A DNA stretch of 52,904 nucleotides from an uncultured Dysosmobacter sp. (GTDB lineage: Bacteria; Bacillota; Clostridia; Oscillospirales; Oscillospiraceae): NCBI GenBank assembly GCA_934563745.1, contig CAKTHE010000016.1, forward strand, positions 1 through 52,904, given 5' to 3'. A program made the translations under genes and the position numbers. Position 1 is the stretch's first letter, and each line of letters begins with the position of its first letter. Below the pieces are notes generated by a model. It was not told where the DNA came from, searched no databases, and saw nothing but the letters and a program-made list of their open reading frames with translations. Shown here in pieces: positions 1-7,154 of this stretch.

Positions 1-41
1 GTACGAGGCGGAGTGATCCGACCCGATCCGAAAATCAAACG

Positions 42-71
42 GCCCCCCGGCGATGAGCCGGGGGGCTGTTT
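42..71 (+). terminator. Intrinsic terminator of a gene upstream of the window
   Basis: A perfect 10-bp GC stem (42-51 with 57-66, loop GATGA) is followed by TGTTTT. A frame open from the window edge stops with TGA at 14-16, so a plus-strand gene probably ends just inside the window; too little of it is present to identify. Confidence 0.7.
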
Positions 72-100
72 TCTGTCTGGAGCATGGCCGGACCGCACAG

Positions 101-133
101 AAAAAGCCGGGACGCACAGCGTGTGCATCCCGG
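101..133 (-). terminator. Intrinsic terminator of the proBAC operon
   Basis: On the minus strand a 13-bp stem (one G-T pair, loop CGC) is followed directly by TTTTT. It lies about 20 bases past the proC stop codon, so it ends the proBAC transcript. Confidence 0.85.
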
Positions 134-154
134 CCGGGAGATCCGGAGCAAGGA

Positions 155-961
155 TCATTTGCCCAAAGCCCTGGTCTTTTCATAAGCGGCACAGACCGCT
201 TCCAGGCAGGCGGAGCGAAAGCCCTGTGCCTCCAGGGTGCGGACACCCTGAATGGTGCTGCCGCCGGGGGAGCATACCTGATCCTTCAAAACGCCGGGAT
301 GGCTTCCGCTTTCCAAGATCAAAGCTGCAGAGCCCAAAACGGTCTGCGCGGCCAGCTCCTGCGCCTGCGCCCGGGGAAGCCCGCAGGCCACGCCGCCGTC
401 CGCAAGGGCCTCTACAAACAGGTCCACGAACGCGGGGCCGCAGCCGGACAAAGCGCTGCCGGCATCCATCAGGCTTTCCGGAAGGGCACAGAACCGTCCC
501 GCGGCGGAAAGGGCTTGCAAAAAGACGGCCTGCACCGCGGGGGTGACCTCCGCGCTGGAGCAGTAGAGGATCATGCCGGCGCCGATGGAGGCGGGGGTGT
601 TGGGCATGATGCGGATCACGGGATAGGAACCACCGGCCATGCGCTGAATGTCGCCGATGGAGAGGCCGGCGGCCATGGAGATCAGGGTAAACGGCGCGGT
701 CCGCTCCTTCAGAACGGGTGCCAGCTCCGCAAGCACGCCTTTCATCATCTGGGGCTTGACGCCCAGGAAGAGCATATCTGCCTCCCGGGCAGCCGCGGCA
801 TTGTCCGCCGCGGTGCGGCAGCCCAGCTCCGCGGCCAGGCGCACTGCTTTTTCCGCCGTGCGGTTGGTCACGAGGACCTCCTGCGCCGGCACGGTTTTGC
901 AAAGGGCGCGGGCCAGGGCGGAACCCATATTGCCCACACCGATGAATCCGAAACAAGACAT
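155..961 (-). CDS. proC: Pyrroline-5-carboxylate reductase
   Basis: This enzyme reduces 1-pyrroline-5-carboxylate to L-proline with NAD(P)H, the last step of proline synthesis. The N-terminus has the Rossmann signature GFIGVGNMGSALARAL, the middle has the MPNTPASIGAG segment, and the C-terminal dimerisation domain has the family motif SPGGSTIQGVRTLE. The length of 268 residues is normal. The ATG at 961 is chosen because AAAGG lies 11 bases before it; a GTG three codons upstream (970) lies only 3 bases from the same site. It is the last gene of proB-proA-proC, 66 bases after proA, and is followed by a strong terminator. Confidence 0.95.
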   Translation of the reverse strand: MSCFGFIGVGNMGSALARALCKTVPAQEVLVTNRTAEKAVRLAAELGCRTAADNAAAAREADMLFLGVKPQMMKGVLAELAPVLKERTAPFTLISMAAGLSIGDIQRMAGGSYPVIRIMPNTPASIGAGMILYCSSAEVTPAVQAVFLQALSAAGRFCALPESLMDAGSALSGCGPAFVDLFVEALADGGVACGLPRAQAQELAAQTVLGSAALILESGSHPGVLKDQVCSPGGSTIQGVRTLEAQGFRSACLEAVCAAYEKTRALGK

Positions 962-1027
962 AAATTTCACAGCCTTTCCGGGCAGCGAAGCATTTGCTGC
1001 CGCTTAGGAAGTTAAGATGGAATCCGG

Positions 1028-2278
1028 TTATTCCCGGATCTGACCTTCCCCGTAGATCACATATTTGCAGCTGGTCAGCTCCTCCAACCCCATGGGGCCG
1101 CGGGCATGCATTTTCTGCGTGGAAATACCGATCTCGGCGCCGAGACCGAATTCCCCGCCGTCGGTGAAGCGGGTCGAGGCGTTTACATAAACCGCCGCCG
1201 CATCCACCTGGTCCAGGAAGTGCTGCGCGGTGAAGTAGTTCCGGGTGACGATGCTCTCGGAATGGCCAGTGCCGTGGGTGTTGATGAAATCAATGGCCTC
1301 CACCGGCCCGCTGACAATGCGGACCGCCAGAATGTAGTCGTCGTACTCGCTGTCCCAGTCCGTCTCCACTGCGGGGACGCCGGCGGCGCCCACAAGGGAA
1401 AGCGCCTCGGGATCGCAGCGCAGCTCCACCTGCTTCTGCGCCAGCAGCGGCAGTGCCTTTTCCAGGAAGGGCTTTGCCACCTGCCGGTCGATGAGTACGC
1501 ACTCTGCGGCGTTGCACACGGAGGGGCGGGAGCATTTGGCGTTGTAAAGAATGCGGGCGGCCATGTCCAGGTCGGCCTCGGCGTCCACGTACACGTGGCA
1601 CACGCCTTCGCCGGTCCGGATAACGGGGACGCTGGCCTCGGCCGCCACCGAACGGATCAGCCCCGCTCCGCCCCGGGGGATCAGAACGTCGACATAGCGA
1701 TTCAGGTGCATCAGCTCTCGGGCCGTCTCGCGGGAGGTATCCTGCACCAGGCTGATGCAGTCTGCAGGGAGCCCCACGCTCTCCAGCGCGGCCCGCAGGA
1801 TCTCCATCACAGCCTGATTGGAGCGGAAAGCCTCCTTGCCGCCCCGCAGGATGCAGGCGTTGCCGGACTTCAGGCACAGCACCGCCGCATCCACCGTCAC
1901 GTTGGGCCGGGCTTCATAGATAATGGCGATCACGCCCAGGGGAACGGTGCGCCGGCCGATGATCAACCCGTTGGGCCGGGTCTCCATTTTGGTCACCCGG
2001 CCGATGGGATCGGGCAGGGCGGCCACCTGCCGCACGGAGGCGGCGATGTCGCTGACCCTCTTTTGCGTCAGTGTCAGTCGGTCCAGCATGGCAGAGCCCA
2101 TGCCGGAGGCCTTGGCCGCGGCCACGTCCGCGGCGTTGGCAGTGAGCCATTCTTCCTTTCGTTTTTCCAGAGCGTCGGCAATGGCGGCCAGTGCCTGATT
2201 TTTACGGGCGGTGCCGGCTGTGGCCAGCACCCGGGCTGCAGCCTTGGCCGCGGCGCCCTGCAGTTCCAACTGTGTCAT
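1028..2278 (-). CDS. proA: Glutamate-5-semialdehyde dehydrogenase (gamma-glutamyl phosphate reductase)
   Basis: ProA reduces gamma-glutamyl phosphate, made by ProB, to glutamate-5-semialdehyde, which cyclises to the substrate of ProC. The protein (416 residues) is of standard length for the aldehyde dehydrogenase-type family. It contains the active-site region RPSVCNAAECVLID with the catalytic cysteine, the PRGGAGLIRSVA segment, and the C-terminal FTDGGEFGLGAEIGIS motif. Its start codon overlaps the proB stop by four bases, so the two are translationally coupled, which fits the need to hand over a labile phosphate intermediate. Confidence 0.97.
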   Translation of the reverse strand: MTQLELQGAAAKAAARVLATAGTARKNQALAAIADALEKRKEEWLTANAADVAAAKASGMGSAMLDRLTLTQKRVSDIAASVRQVAALPDPIGRVTKMETRPNGLIIGRRTVPLGVIAIIYEARPNVTVDAAVLCLKSGNACILRGGKEAFRSNQAVMEILRAALESVGLPADCISLVQDTSRETARELMHLNRYVDVLIPRGGAGLIRSVAAEASVPVIRTGEGVCHVYVDAEADLDMAARILYNAKCSRPSVCNAAECVLIDRQVAKPFLEKALPLLAQKQVELRCDPEALSLVGAAGVPAVETDWDSEYDDYILAVRIVSGPVEAIDFINTHGTGHSESIVTRNYFTAQHFLDQVDAAAVYVNASTRFTDGGEFGLGAEIGISTQKMHARGPMGLEELTSCKYVIYGEGQIRE

Positions 2279-3087
2279 TTTGCTGCGTCTCCTTTCGCGA
2301 GGAACCGGGTGCCGATGTCCCGGCCCAGAACAATATCGTAAAGCTGCTCCGGCCGCGCGCCGTTGGTGATGACCATATCGCAGCCGGCATCCATGGCGAT
2401 CCGGGCGGCGGAGAGCTTGGTGGCCATGCCGCCGGTGCCGCGCCAGGTGCCGGCGCCGCCGGCCATCTCCAGGATCTCGGGGGTCAGGGCGCAGACCCGG
2501 TGCAGAAGCTTTGCCCCCGGGTGTGTTTTGGGATCGGCGTCATACAGCCCGTCAATGTCGCTGAGCAGAACCAGAAGGTCCGCCCGGCACAGCCGGGCCA
2601 CGATGGCGGAGAGCGTATCGTTGTCGCCCAGGACCTTGTGCCGGCCGGTCTCGATTTCCGCCGAGGAGACGGAGTCGTTTTCATTGACGACCGGGATAAC
2701 GCCCAGCTGCAAAAGCGCCTCGAACGTGCCGCTCAGATGCTCGGCCCGGACCGGGTCGTCCACATCGTCCCCGGTCAGCAGGATCTGACCGACGGAACGG
2801 TTGTATTCAGAGAAAAACTTATCGTAAAGATGCATCATGCGGCACTGGCCCACGGCGGCCGCGGCCTGCTTCATCCGCAGCTCGGTGGGCCGGGCGGGCA
2901 GATTCAGCTTTGCGGTGCCGATGGCGATGGCGCCGGAGGACACCAGGATGACTTCATAGCCCTGTCCGGACAGATCCGCCAGGGCGCGGATCAGGTGTTC
3001 CATGCTGCGCAGATTCAGTGCGCCGCTGTCGTGGGTCAGGGTGGAGGTGCCCACTTTGACCACAATGCGCTGTTTATGTGCTTCCAC
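2275..3087 (-). CDS. proB: Glutamate 5-kinase, short form without PUA domain
   Basis: ProB phosphorylates L-glutamate on the gamma-carboxyl, the committed step of proline synthesis. The amino acid kinase fold is shown by RIVVKVGTSTLTHDSG at the N-terminus, LVSSGAIAIG, VVNENDSVSS and the C-terminal GTGGMATKLSAARIA motif. I chose the GTG at 3087, which has GAGGAGG 8 bases upstream; an in-frame start at 3144 would add 19 residues unlike the family and would overlap the promoter. The resulting 270 residues match the short form lacking the C-terminal PUA domain found in E. coli ProB. It is the first gene of the operon. Confidence 0.95.
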   Translation of the reverse strand: MEAHKQRIVVKVGTSTLTHDSGALNLRSMEHLIRALADLSGQGYEVILVSSGAIAIGTAKLNLPARPTELRMKQAAAAVGQCRMMHLYDKFFSEYNRSVGQILLTGDDVDDPVRAEHLSGTFEALLQLGVIPVVNENDSVSSAEIETGRHKVLGDNDTLSAIVARLCRADLLVLLSDIDGLYDADPKTHPGAKLLHRVCALTPEILEMAGGAGTWRGTGGMATKLSAARIAMDAGCDMVITNGARPEQLYDIVLGRDIGTRFLAKGDAAK

Positions 3088-3134
3088 GGCTGTTGCCTCC
3101 TCATTGCGTGTACGGCAATCGAAAAATATAAAGC

Positions 3135-3163
3135 AGTATAGCATACCGATTCAAAAAATGGAA
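3135..3163 (-). promoter_or_regulatory. Candidate promoter of proBAC
   Basis: The minus strand has a TATACT -10 box (3135-3140), about 40 bases ahead of the proB GTG. The -35 position 17 bases upstream is poor (TTCCAT-like), so only the -10 is convincing. Confidence 0.4.
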
Positions 3164-3281
3164 GCTGTGTATTTCCGCTTTTTCTGCAAAACATAGACCG
3201 TAAACGGAGAGCGGAGACGGCTGTGTCGGCGCTCCGGATCAAACCATTGCCGCTGCATCGCAGGCGGCAGAAGGAGGAGCG

Positions 3282-4001
3282 ATGCGCAACGAGACCAAGC
3301 CCGCCTCTGAGAGCGGGCAGGATCAGGGGGATGCGTCCGCGCGGCAGATCGTGGATTTCGGATCCTGCCTGACCCGGACGCCGGCCGGAAACGTGTATTG
3401 CATGACCATCGTCGGACAGATCGAAGGGCACACACTGGCCGGGCAGAACACCAAGACGACCAAATATGAGCATGTGCTGCCGCTGCTGGTGCGGCTGGAG
3501 GAGTCCGAAGAGGTGGATGGCGTTTTGTTTCTGCTCAACACCGTGGGCGGTGACGTGGAGGCGGGACTGGCCATAGCGGAGCTGATCGCCGGCATGAAAA
3601 AACCGACGGCGTCCCTGGTGCTGGGCGGCAGCCACTCCATCGGGATCCCGCTGGCCGTGGCGGCGGAGCGGAGCTTTGCGGTTCCCAGCGCGGCTATGAC
3701 CGTGCATCCGGTGCGGACCAGCGGAACGGTGATCGCCGCGCCCCAGACGGGGCTTTATTTCCGGCGCCTGCAGGAGCGGATCGTGGAATTTGTCTCCGGC
3801 CACAGCGGGATCCGGCCGGAGCGCTTTGAAGAGCTGATGCTTCAAAAGGACGATATGGCCGCCGATGTGGGCAGCATCCTCTATGGGAAGGAAGCTGTGG
3901 AGGAGGGACTCATCGACCGGCTGGGAGGCCTGTCTGATGCGCTGGAGTATCTTTACAAAAAGATCCGCCGGGAGAAGAAGGGAAAGCGCAGCGCCGATTG
4001 A
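3282..4001 (+). CDS. tepA: ClpP-like serine protease, TepA family
   Basis: A ClpP/crotonase-fold protein of the TepA (translocation-enhancing protein) family. The nucleophile motif GGSHSIGIP carries the predicted active-site serine, and MTVHPVR carries the histidine. The segment LLNTVGGDVEAGLAIAELI is the ClpP-like oxyanion-side helix. At 239 residues it matches TepA rather than housekeeping ClpP (about 195), with a polar N-terminal extension and a basic tail KKIRREKKGKR. Start at ATG 3282 with GAAGGAGG upstream. In many Firmicutes the gene sits before ftsK/spoIIIE; here it stands alone between minus-strand operons. The substrate is unknown. Confidence 0.88.
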   Translation: MRNETKPASESGQDQGDASARQIVDFGSCLTRTPAGNVYCMTIVGQIEGHTLAGQNTKTTKYEHVLPLLVRLEESEEVDGVLFLLNTVGGDVEAGLAIAELIAGMKKPTASLVLGGSHSIGIPLAVAAERSFAVPSAAMTVHPVRTSGTVIAAPQTGLYFRRLQERIVEFVSGHSGIRPERFEELMLQKDDMAADVGSILYGKEAVEEGLIDRLGGLSDALEYLYKKIRREKKGKRSAD

Positions 4002-4008
4002 AAACAAA

Positions 4009-4047
4009 CACAGAGGCCGGACGGATGGGTTCCGCCCGGCCTCTGTG
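4009..4047 (-). terminator. Bidirectional hairpin terminator between tepA and the tusA-like gene
   Basis: A 17-bp stem with one mismatch (4009-4025 with 4031-4047). On the minus strand it is followed by TGTTTGTTTTC, so it best ends the yedE-tusA transcript; on the plus strand it lies 8 bases after the tepA stop but has no T-run. Confidence 0.75.
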
Positions 4048-4062
4048 CCGGAAATACGTACT

Positions 4063-4269
4063 TTATGCGTTTTTCTGAAGTGTCAGAAGATAGTCCGCGC
4101 CCTGTGCGCTTTCCAGGGCCTGATAGCCCTGCGAAGCGGCATAGCGGGTGATGTTTTCCACGGCGACCCGGCTGTCGCAAAGGACCTTCAGCTCAGAAGG
4201 AGCCTTGCGCAGGGCGTCTTGCACCATCAGGACCGGCGTGGGGCAGGAAAGACCGCAGGTATCCAGCAT
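4063..4269 (-). CDS. TusA/SirA-family sulfurtransferase-like protein (YedF type)
   Basis: A 68-residue protein of the TusA/SirA/YedF family. The signature CGLSCPTPVL near the N-terminus contains the CPxP motif whose cysteine carries persulfide sulfur or, in the YedF branch, probably selenium. The rest shows the two-layer alpha/beta sandwich pattern. The ATG overlaps the last base of the yedE stop codon, with GAAAGGAGG inside yedE as ribosome binding site, so the two are coupled. This pairing with a YedE-type transporter is a recurrent genomic association in selenium-using anaerobes. The precise sulfur or selenium role is inferred from context. Confidence 0.85.
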   Translation of the reverse strand: MLDTCGLSCPTPVLMVQDALRKAPSELKVLCDSRVAVENITRYAASQGYQALESAQGADYLLTLQKNA

Positions 4270-5375
4270 CAGTTGGCCTCCTTTCGGGGCAGATGGGTCA
4301 GGCTGACTGCTGCCAGCACGACAAAGCCCAGCAAAACGGCGATCATGCCGGCGGAGCCGATGCCGCCGACCACATAGCTGCCGTCCTCCGCGACCGCATC
4401 CGCGGCGCCGGCAAGACCGAAGTTGTGGGAGACGGCGGCGCCCACGATCATGCCCAGAACCGTAACGGCGGAGTCGCCGTTGCCCTCGCCGGCCAGGATC
4501 AGCTGGCGCAGGGGGCAGCCGCCCAGCAGCACGGAGCCGTATCCGGCCAGGGCCATGCCCAGGAAGGACCAGAGGTACTGGCTGTGGGCGATGGGCTGGG
4601 AGAGAGCGGAGAGACGGTAGCTGCCCAGAAGCAGATTCCCGACCGTCACCGTGACCCAGATGGCAAGGAAGCCGTACAGCAGGTCAAAGTCCTTGAGCAT
4701 GAAGGCGTTGCGCAGGCCGCCGGCCATGCACAGGCGGCTGCGCTGGCACAGGGCACCCACCACGGCGCCGGCGATCAGCGAGACGGGAAGCGCGGCATGC
4801 ATGGAGCCCGGCCCCTCCTGGGAGAAGTGCAGCAGGGAGGGGACGAAGACCAGCAGGGCCAGCAGAACGACCATAACGGCCGGGAGCGCAGCGCCTTCGG
4901 CCGCGCGCACCGGGTAGGCCCGCCCCAGGGAGAAGCCCTTTTTCAGGAAGAAGGTACCCACCAGGATCCCACCGATAAAGCCCAGAAGACCGGCCACGGC
5001 CGTCAGGTCGCCGCCGCCCAGGCGAATGACCATACGCAGCGGGCAGCCCAGAAAGACCAGGGCGCCGATCATCACAAAAAGACCCACCACAAAGCGGGTC
5101 GCCGGGGAGGAGCCTGCCTTGGCCCGGAATTCCTTGGCGGCCAGCGCGGCGATCAGGGCCCCCAGCACGATCCCGATGATCTCCGGACGCATGTACTGGA
5201 CCTTGGCGGCGCTGTGCAGCCCCAGGGAGCCGGCAATATCCCGCTCAAAACAGGCGATGCAGAAGCCCATGTTTTTGGGGTTTCCCATGGCCGTCAGAAT
5301 CAGCGCGGCGACGCCGATGATCACACCGGTCAGCAGGATCAGACCGTGCTCACGAAACCAGCTTTTCTCTTTCAT
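4269..5375 (-). CDS. yedE: YedE/YeeE-family inner-membrane transporter, putative selenium transporter
   Basis: A polytopic membrane protein (368 residues, about ten hydrophobic segments) of the YeeE/YedE family, built as two homologous halves. Each half has a conserved cysteine motif: FLGCPLRMVIRLGGGD in the first, LLGGCPLRQLILAGEGNGD in the second. YeeE proteins import thiosulfate through such cysteines; the YedE subgroup next to YedF and DUF3343 is predicted to handle selenium. I chose the ATG at 5375, with AAGGAG 8 bases upstream, over an in-frame start 36 bases earlier. Start of a two-gene unit with the TusA-like gene. Confidence 0.88.
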   Translation of the reverse strand: MKEKSWFREHGLILLTGVIIGVAALILTAMGNPKNMGFCIACFERDIAGSLGLHSAAKVQYMRPEIIGIVLGALIAALAAKEFRAKAGSSPATRFVVGLFVMIGALVFLGCPLRMVIRLGGGDLTAVAGLLGFIGGILVGTFFLKKGFSLGRAYPVRAAEGAALPAVMVVLLALLVFVPSLLHFSQEGPGSMHAALPVSLIAGAVVGALCQRSRLCMAGGLRNAFMLKDFDLLYGFLAIWVTVTVGNLLLGSYRLSALSQPIAHSQYLWSFLGMALAGYGSVLLGGCPLRQLILAGEGNGDSAVTVLGMIVGAAVSHNFGLAGAADAVAEDGSYVVGGIGSAGMIAVLLGFVVLAAVSLTHLPRKEAN

Positions 5376-5426
5376 TCCAACACTCCTTACGATATTTTTT
5401 TGAAAAAACAACGATGCGGAAAAAGA

Positions 5427-5458
5427 AAAGGCACTCGCCTTTCGGGGAGAACTCCCCG
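5427..5458 (-). terminator. Tandem hairpins between the DUF3343 gene and yedE
   Basis: On the minus strand CGGGGA-GTTC-TCCCCG is followed at once by AAAGGC-GAGT-GCCTTT and then TCTTTTT. The second stem with its T-run looks like a weak terminator or attenuator that would lower yedE expression relative to the DUF3343 gene. Confidence 0.5.
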
Positions 5459-5460
5459 GT

Positions 5461-5703
5461 TTATCCGCGCAGGGACAGCTCGTAAAAGCCGGCGGTCTCC
5501 ACGCCGTTTGCGCGCAGCAGCGCCGGCAGCGTCTCCCGCAGCTCCGCCGGAGCGGACCAGGCCATGCCGCAGTCCGACGTAAGACAGCGGGGCACCGGGA
5601 TCAGCCGGCCCTCCAGCCCGTTGGCGCGGCACAGCCGCTCCGTCGCCATAGCCTCTGCGGTGGTATGGAACGTAACGACCAGCCGAAGCTGCTTTTGCGA
5701 CAT
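5461..5703 (-). CDS. DUF3343 domain protein (putative Se/S carrier-like)
   Basis: An 80-residue protein with the DUF3343 hallmark PVPRCLTSDCGMAW, including the paired cysteines of the family. The start at ATG 5703 (sequence MSQKQLRLVVTFHTT) has GGGAGG upstream; an earlier in-frame start would add 20 unrelated residues. DUF3343 proteins co-occur with YedE and YedF in selenium-utilising Firmicutes and are annotated as putative Se/S carriers, but the activity has not been shown to my knowledge. It is first in the minus-strand cluster with yedE and the tusA-like gene. Confidence 0.82.
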   Translation of the reverse strand: MSQKQLRLVVTFHTTAEAMATERLCRANGLEGRLIPVPRCLTSDCGMAWSAPAELRETLPALLRANGVETAGFYELSLRG

Positions 5704-5785
5704 AAGGCGCCCTCCCTGCCGTTGTTTTTTTGAAAGTATAGCAGAAGAAACGGGCGGCGGCAAGTACTTCTGGAAATTTGTTCCG

Positions 5786-5820
5786 AAAAAAGCACGGGGC
5801 GGATTTTCTCCGCCCCGTGC
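5786..5820 (-). terminator. Intrinsic terminator of azlCD
   Basis: A perfect 12-bp stem (5792-5803 with 5809-5820) is followed on the minus strand by TTTTTT. It lies 28 bases past the azlD stop. Confidence 0.9.
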
Positions 5821-5847
5821 TCGCGCAGGCAGCCTTTGCGGCCTGGA

Positions 5848-6174
5848 TCAAAATACAAGCTGGACCAGCAGCATGTAGCCGATGGTTCCGCCCAGAATGC
5901 TGAGCAGGGTGCTGCGCTTCCAAAGATGCAGACCCGCCGTCAGGGCAATGCCCAGAAGCTCCGGCGCGCCGAAGGGAGCGTGGAGAAACGATACGTCCTT
6001 GAGACAGTAGACGATCAGCATTCCCATAATGGCGCAGGGGAGCACCCGCCCCAGATAGAGGAGGAGCGGCGGGATATTTGTTTTTCCGCGCATGACGAGA
6101 AACGGCGCGAAGCGGATCAGCGCGGTGACCAGGGCCATGACCAGGACCTGGGCCGCGGCGTGCAGATTAGTCAT
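5848..6174 (-). CDS. azlD: AzlD-family branched-chain amino acid exporter subunit
   Basis: A 108-residue membrane protein with about four hydrophobic helices, typical of AzlD, the small partner of AzlC in a branched-chain amino acid efflux pair (BrnFE in Corynebacterium). Characteristic are TALIRFAPFLVM near the N-terminus and YLGRVLPCAIMGMLIVYCL. It overlaps azlC by eight bases, so the subunits are coupled, and an intrinsic terminator follows. Confidence 0.9.
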   Translation of the reverse strand: MTNLHAAAQVLVMALVTALIRFAPFLVMRGKTNIPPLLLYLGRVLPCAIMGMLIVYCLKDVSFLHAPFGAPELLGIALTAGLHLWKRSTLLSILGGTIGYMLLVQLVF

Positions 6175-6874
6175 GAGAAACGCCTTCCTCCCGGGCCGGC
6201 TCCAGCCGGCCGTGCATAGCCAGAAGACCGGCCGAGATCCCGATCATGGCGGGGATCAGGAACAGGTCCGCGGAAAAGACCAGACGGCACAAAGCCGTGA
6301 CGGCGATCCCCAGAAGGGCGGGGGCGTGCTGTTTGGTGGATTTCCACTGCTCCACAAAAACCGTCACAAAAAGCGCGGTCATGGAAAAGTCGATCCCGGT
6401 GGTGTCGAAGGGAAGCACGGCCCCCAGCAGCGTTCCCGTGACGCAGCCGATCACCCAGTAGCACTGATCAAACAGGGAGACCAGAAAGCGGAAGCAATGG
6501 GCGTCCTCCCCCTTGGGGCTGCTGCCGTCGCACAGGATCGAATAGGTCTCGTCCGTCAGGGAGAAAATCAGGTACGGCTTTTTCTTTCCTGCGTCCTGAT
6601 AGAGCGTCAGCATTGAGATGCTGTAAAAAAGGTGCCTGGCATTGACCATCAGGGTGGTGACGGCTGTGACCAGAAGGGAAGCGCCGCCGGCCAGCAGGCT
6701 TACGCCCACATACTGCATGGAGCCGGCATAGATCACGATGCTCATGCACAGGGCCCACAGCACCCCAAAGCCGCTTTTCTGCAGCAGAATGCCGAATCCG
6801 ATCCCCAATACGATGTAGCCGGCCATAATGGGCAAGGATTTCATAAAAGCAGCCCGAACGACGCGCTTTGTCAC
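6167..6874 (-). CDS. azlC: AzlC-family branched-chain amino acid exporter subunit
   Basis: The large subunit of the AzlCD (BrnFE-like) exporter, a 235-residue protein with several membrane helices. Family features are the N-terminal PIMAGYIVLGIGFGILLQ and NARHLFYSISML, plus the SLTDETYSI segment. Export of leucine, isoleucine, valine or methionine is known for characterised relatives; the substrate here is not determined. The start is GTG at 6874, with AAAGGA about 11 bases upstream. It is transcribed away from smc across a 280-base gap. Confidence 0.9.
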   Translation of the reverse strand: MTKRVVRAAFMKSLPIMAGYIVLGIGFGILLQKSGFGVLWALCMSIVIYAGSMQYVGVSLLAGGASLLVTAVTTLMVNARHLFYSISMLTLYQDAGKKKPYLIFSLTDETYSILCDGSSPKGEDAHCFRFLVSLFDQCYWVIGCVTGTLLGAVLPFDTTGIDFSMTALFVTVFVEQWKSTKQHAPALLGIAVTALCRLVFSADLFLIPAMIGISAGLLAMHGRLEPAREEGVSHD

Positions 6875-6927
6875 AATACTGCCATCCTTTCCAAACGAAG
6901 CAAAACCGTTGCAAAAATTACATTGAT

Positions 6928-6944
6928 CACGCCTAAAAGGCGTG
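6928..6944. repeat. Short inverted repeat between azlC and smc
   Basis: CACGCC-TAAAA-GGCGTG, a 6-bp perfect inverted repeat in the divergent azlC/smc region, 54 bases upstream of azlC. It could be a regulator site for azlCD or a small hairpin; nothing else supports either. Confidence 0.35.
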
Positions 6945-7065
6945 CAAGGGAAAGTTTAGCACGCCGTTTTGCGAAAAACAACCCCTATCCTGCAAACTTG
7001 TGCGGGAAAAGGCCGGAAAAGAGAGAATTTCAGGCGCCCGCGCGGGATTCTTCATGGAATATCCC

Positions 7066-7094
7066 TTGAAAAGAAAGCGGGTGTCTGGTATAGT
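7066..7094 (+). promoter_or_regulatory. Promoter of the smc operon
   Basis: TTGAAA (7066-7071), a 17-base spacer and TATAGT (7089-7094), about 60 bases before the smc start codon. Confidence 0.8.
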
Positions 7095-7154
7095 ATTAAA
7101 ATTGTAATTATGTGGTTTGCCCCCGAAAACCCAAGGGGGATAAGGAGAGACGAC

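Noticed and set aside
1..546. Plus-strand frame over the 5' end of the window
   Set aside because: It lies antisense to proC, is arginine/proline-rich and passes through two terminator hairpins.
4063..5703. Selenocysteine-coding TGA in the YedE/DUF3343 cluster
   Set aside because: All three frames are closed at normal family lengths with cysteine codons at the key positions.
6875..6960. Promoter for azlC with TTGCAC and a -10 box
   Set aside because: A TTGCAC can be found on the minus strand, but the hexamer 17 bases later matches the -10 consensus at only two positions.
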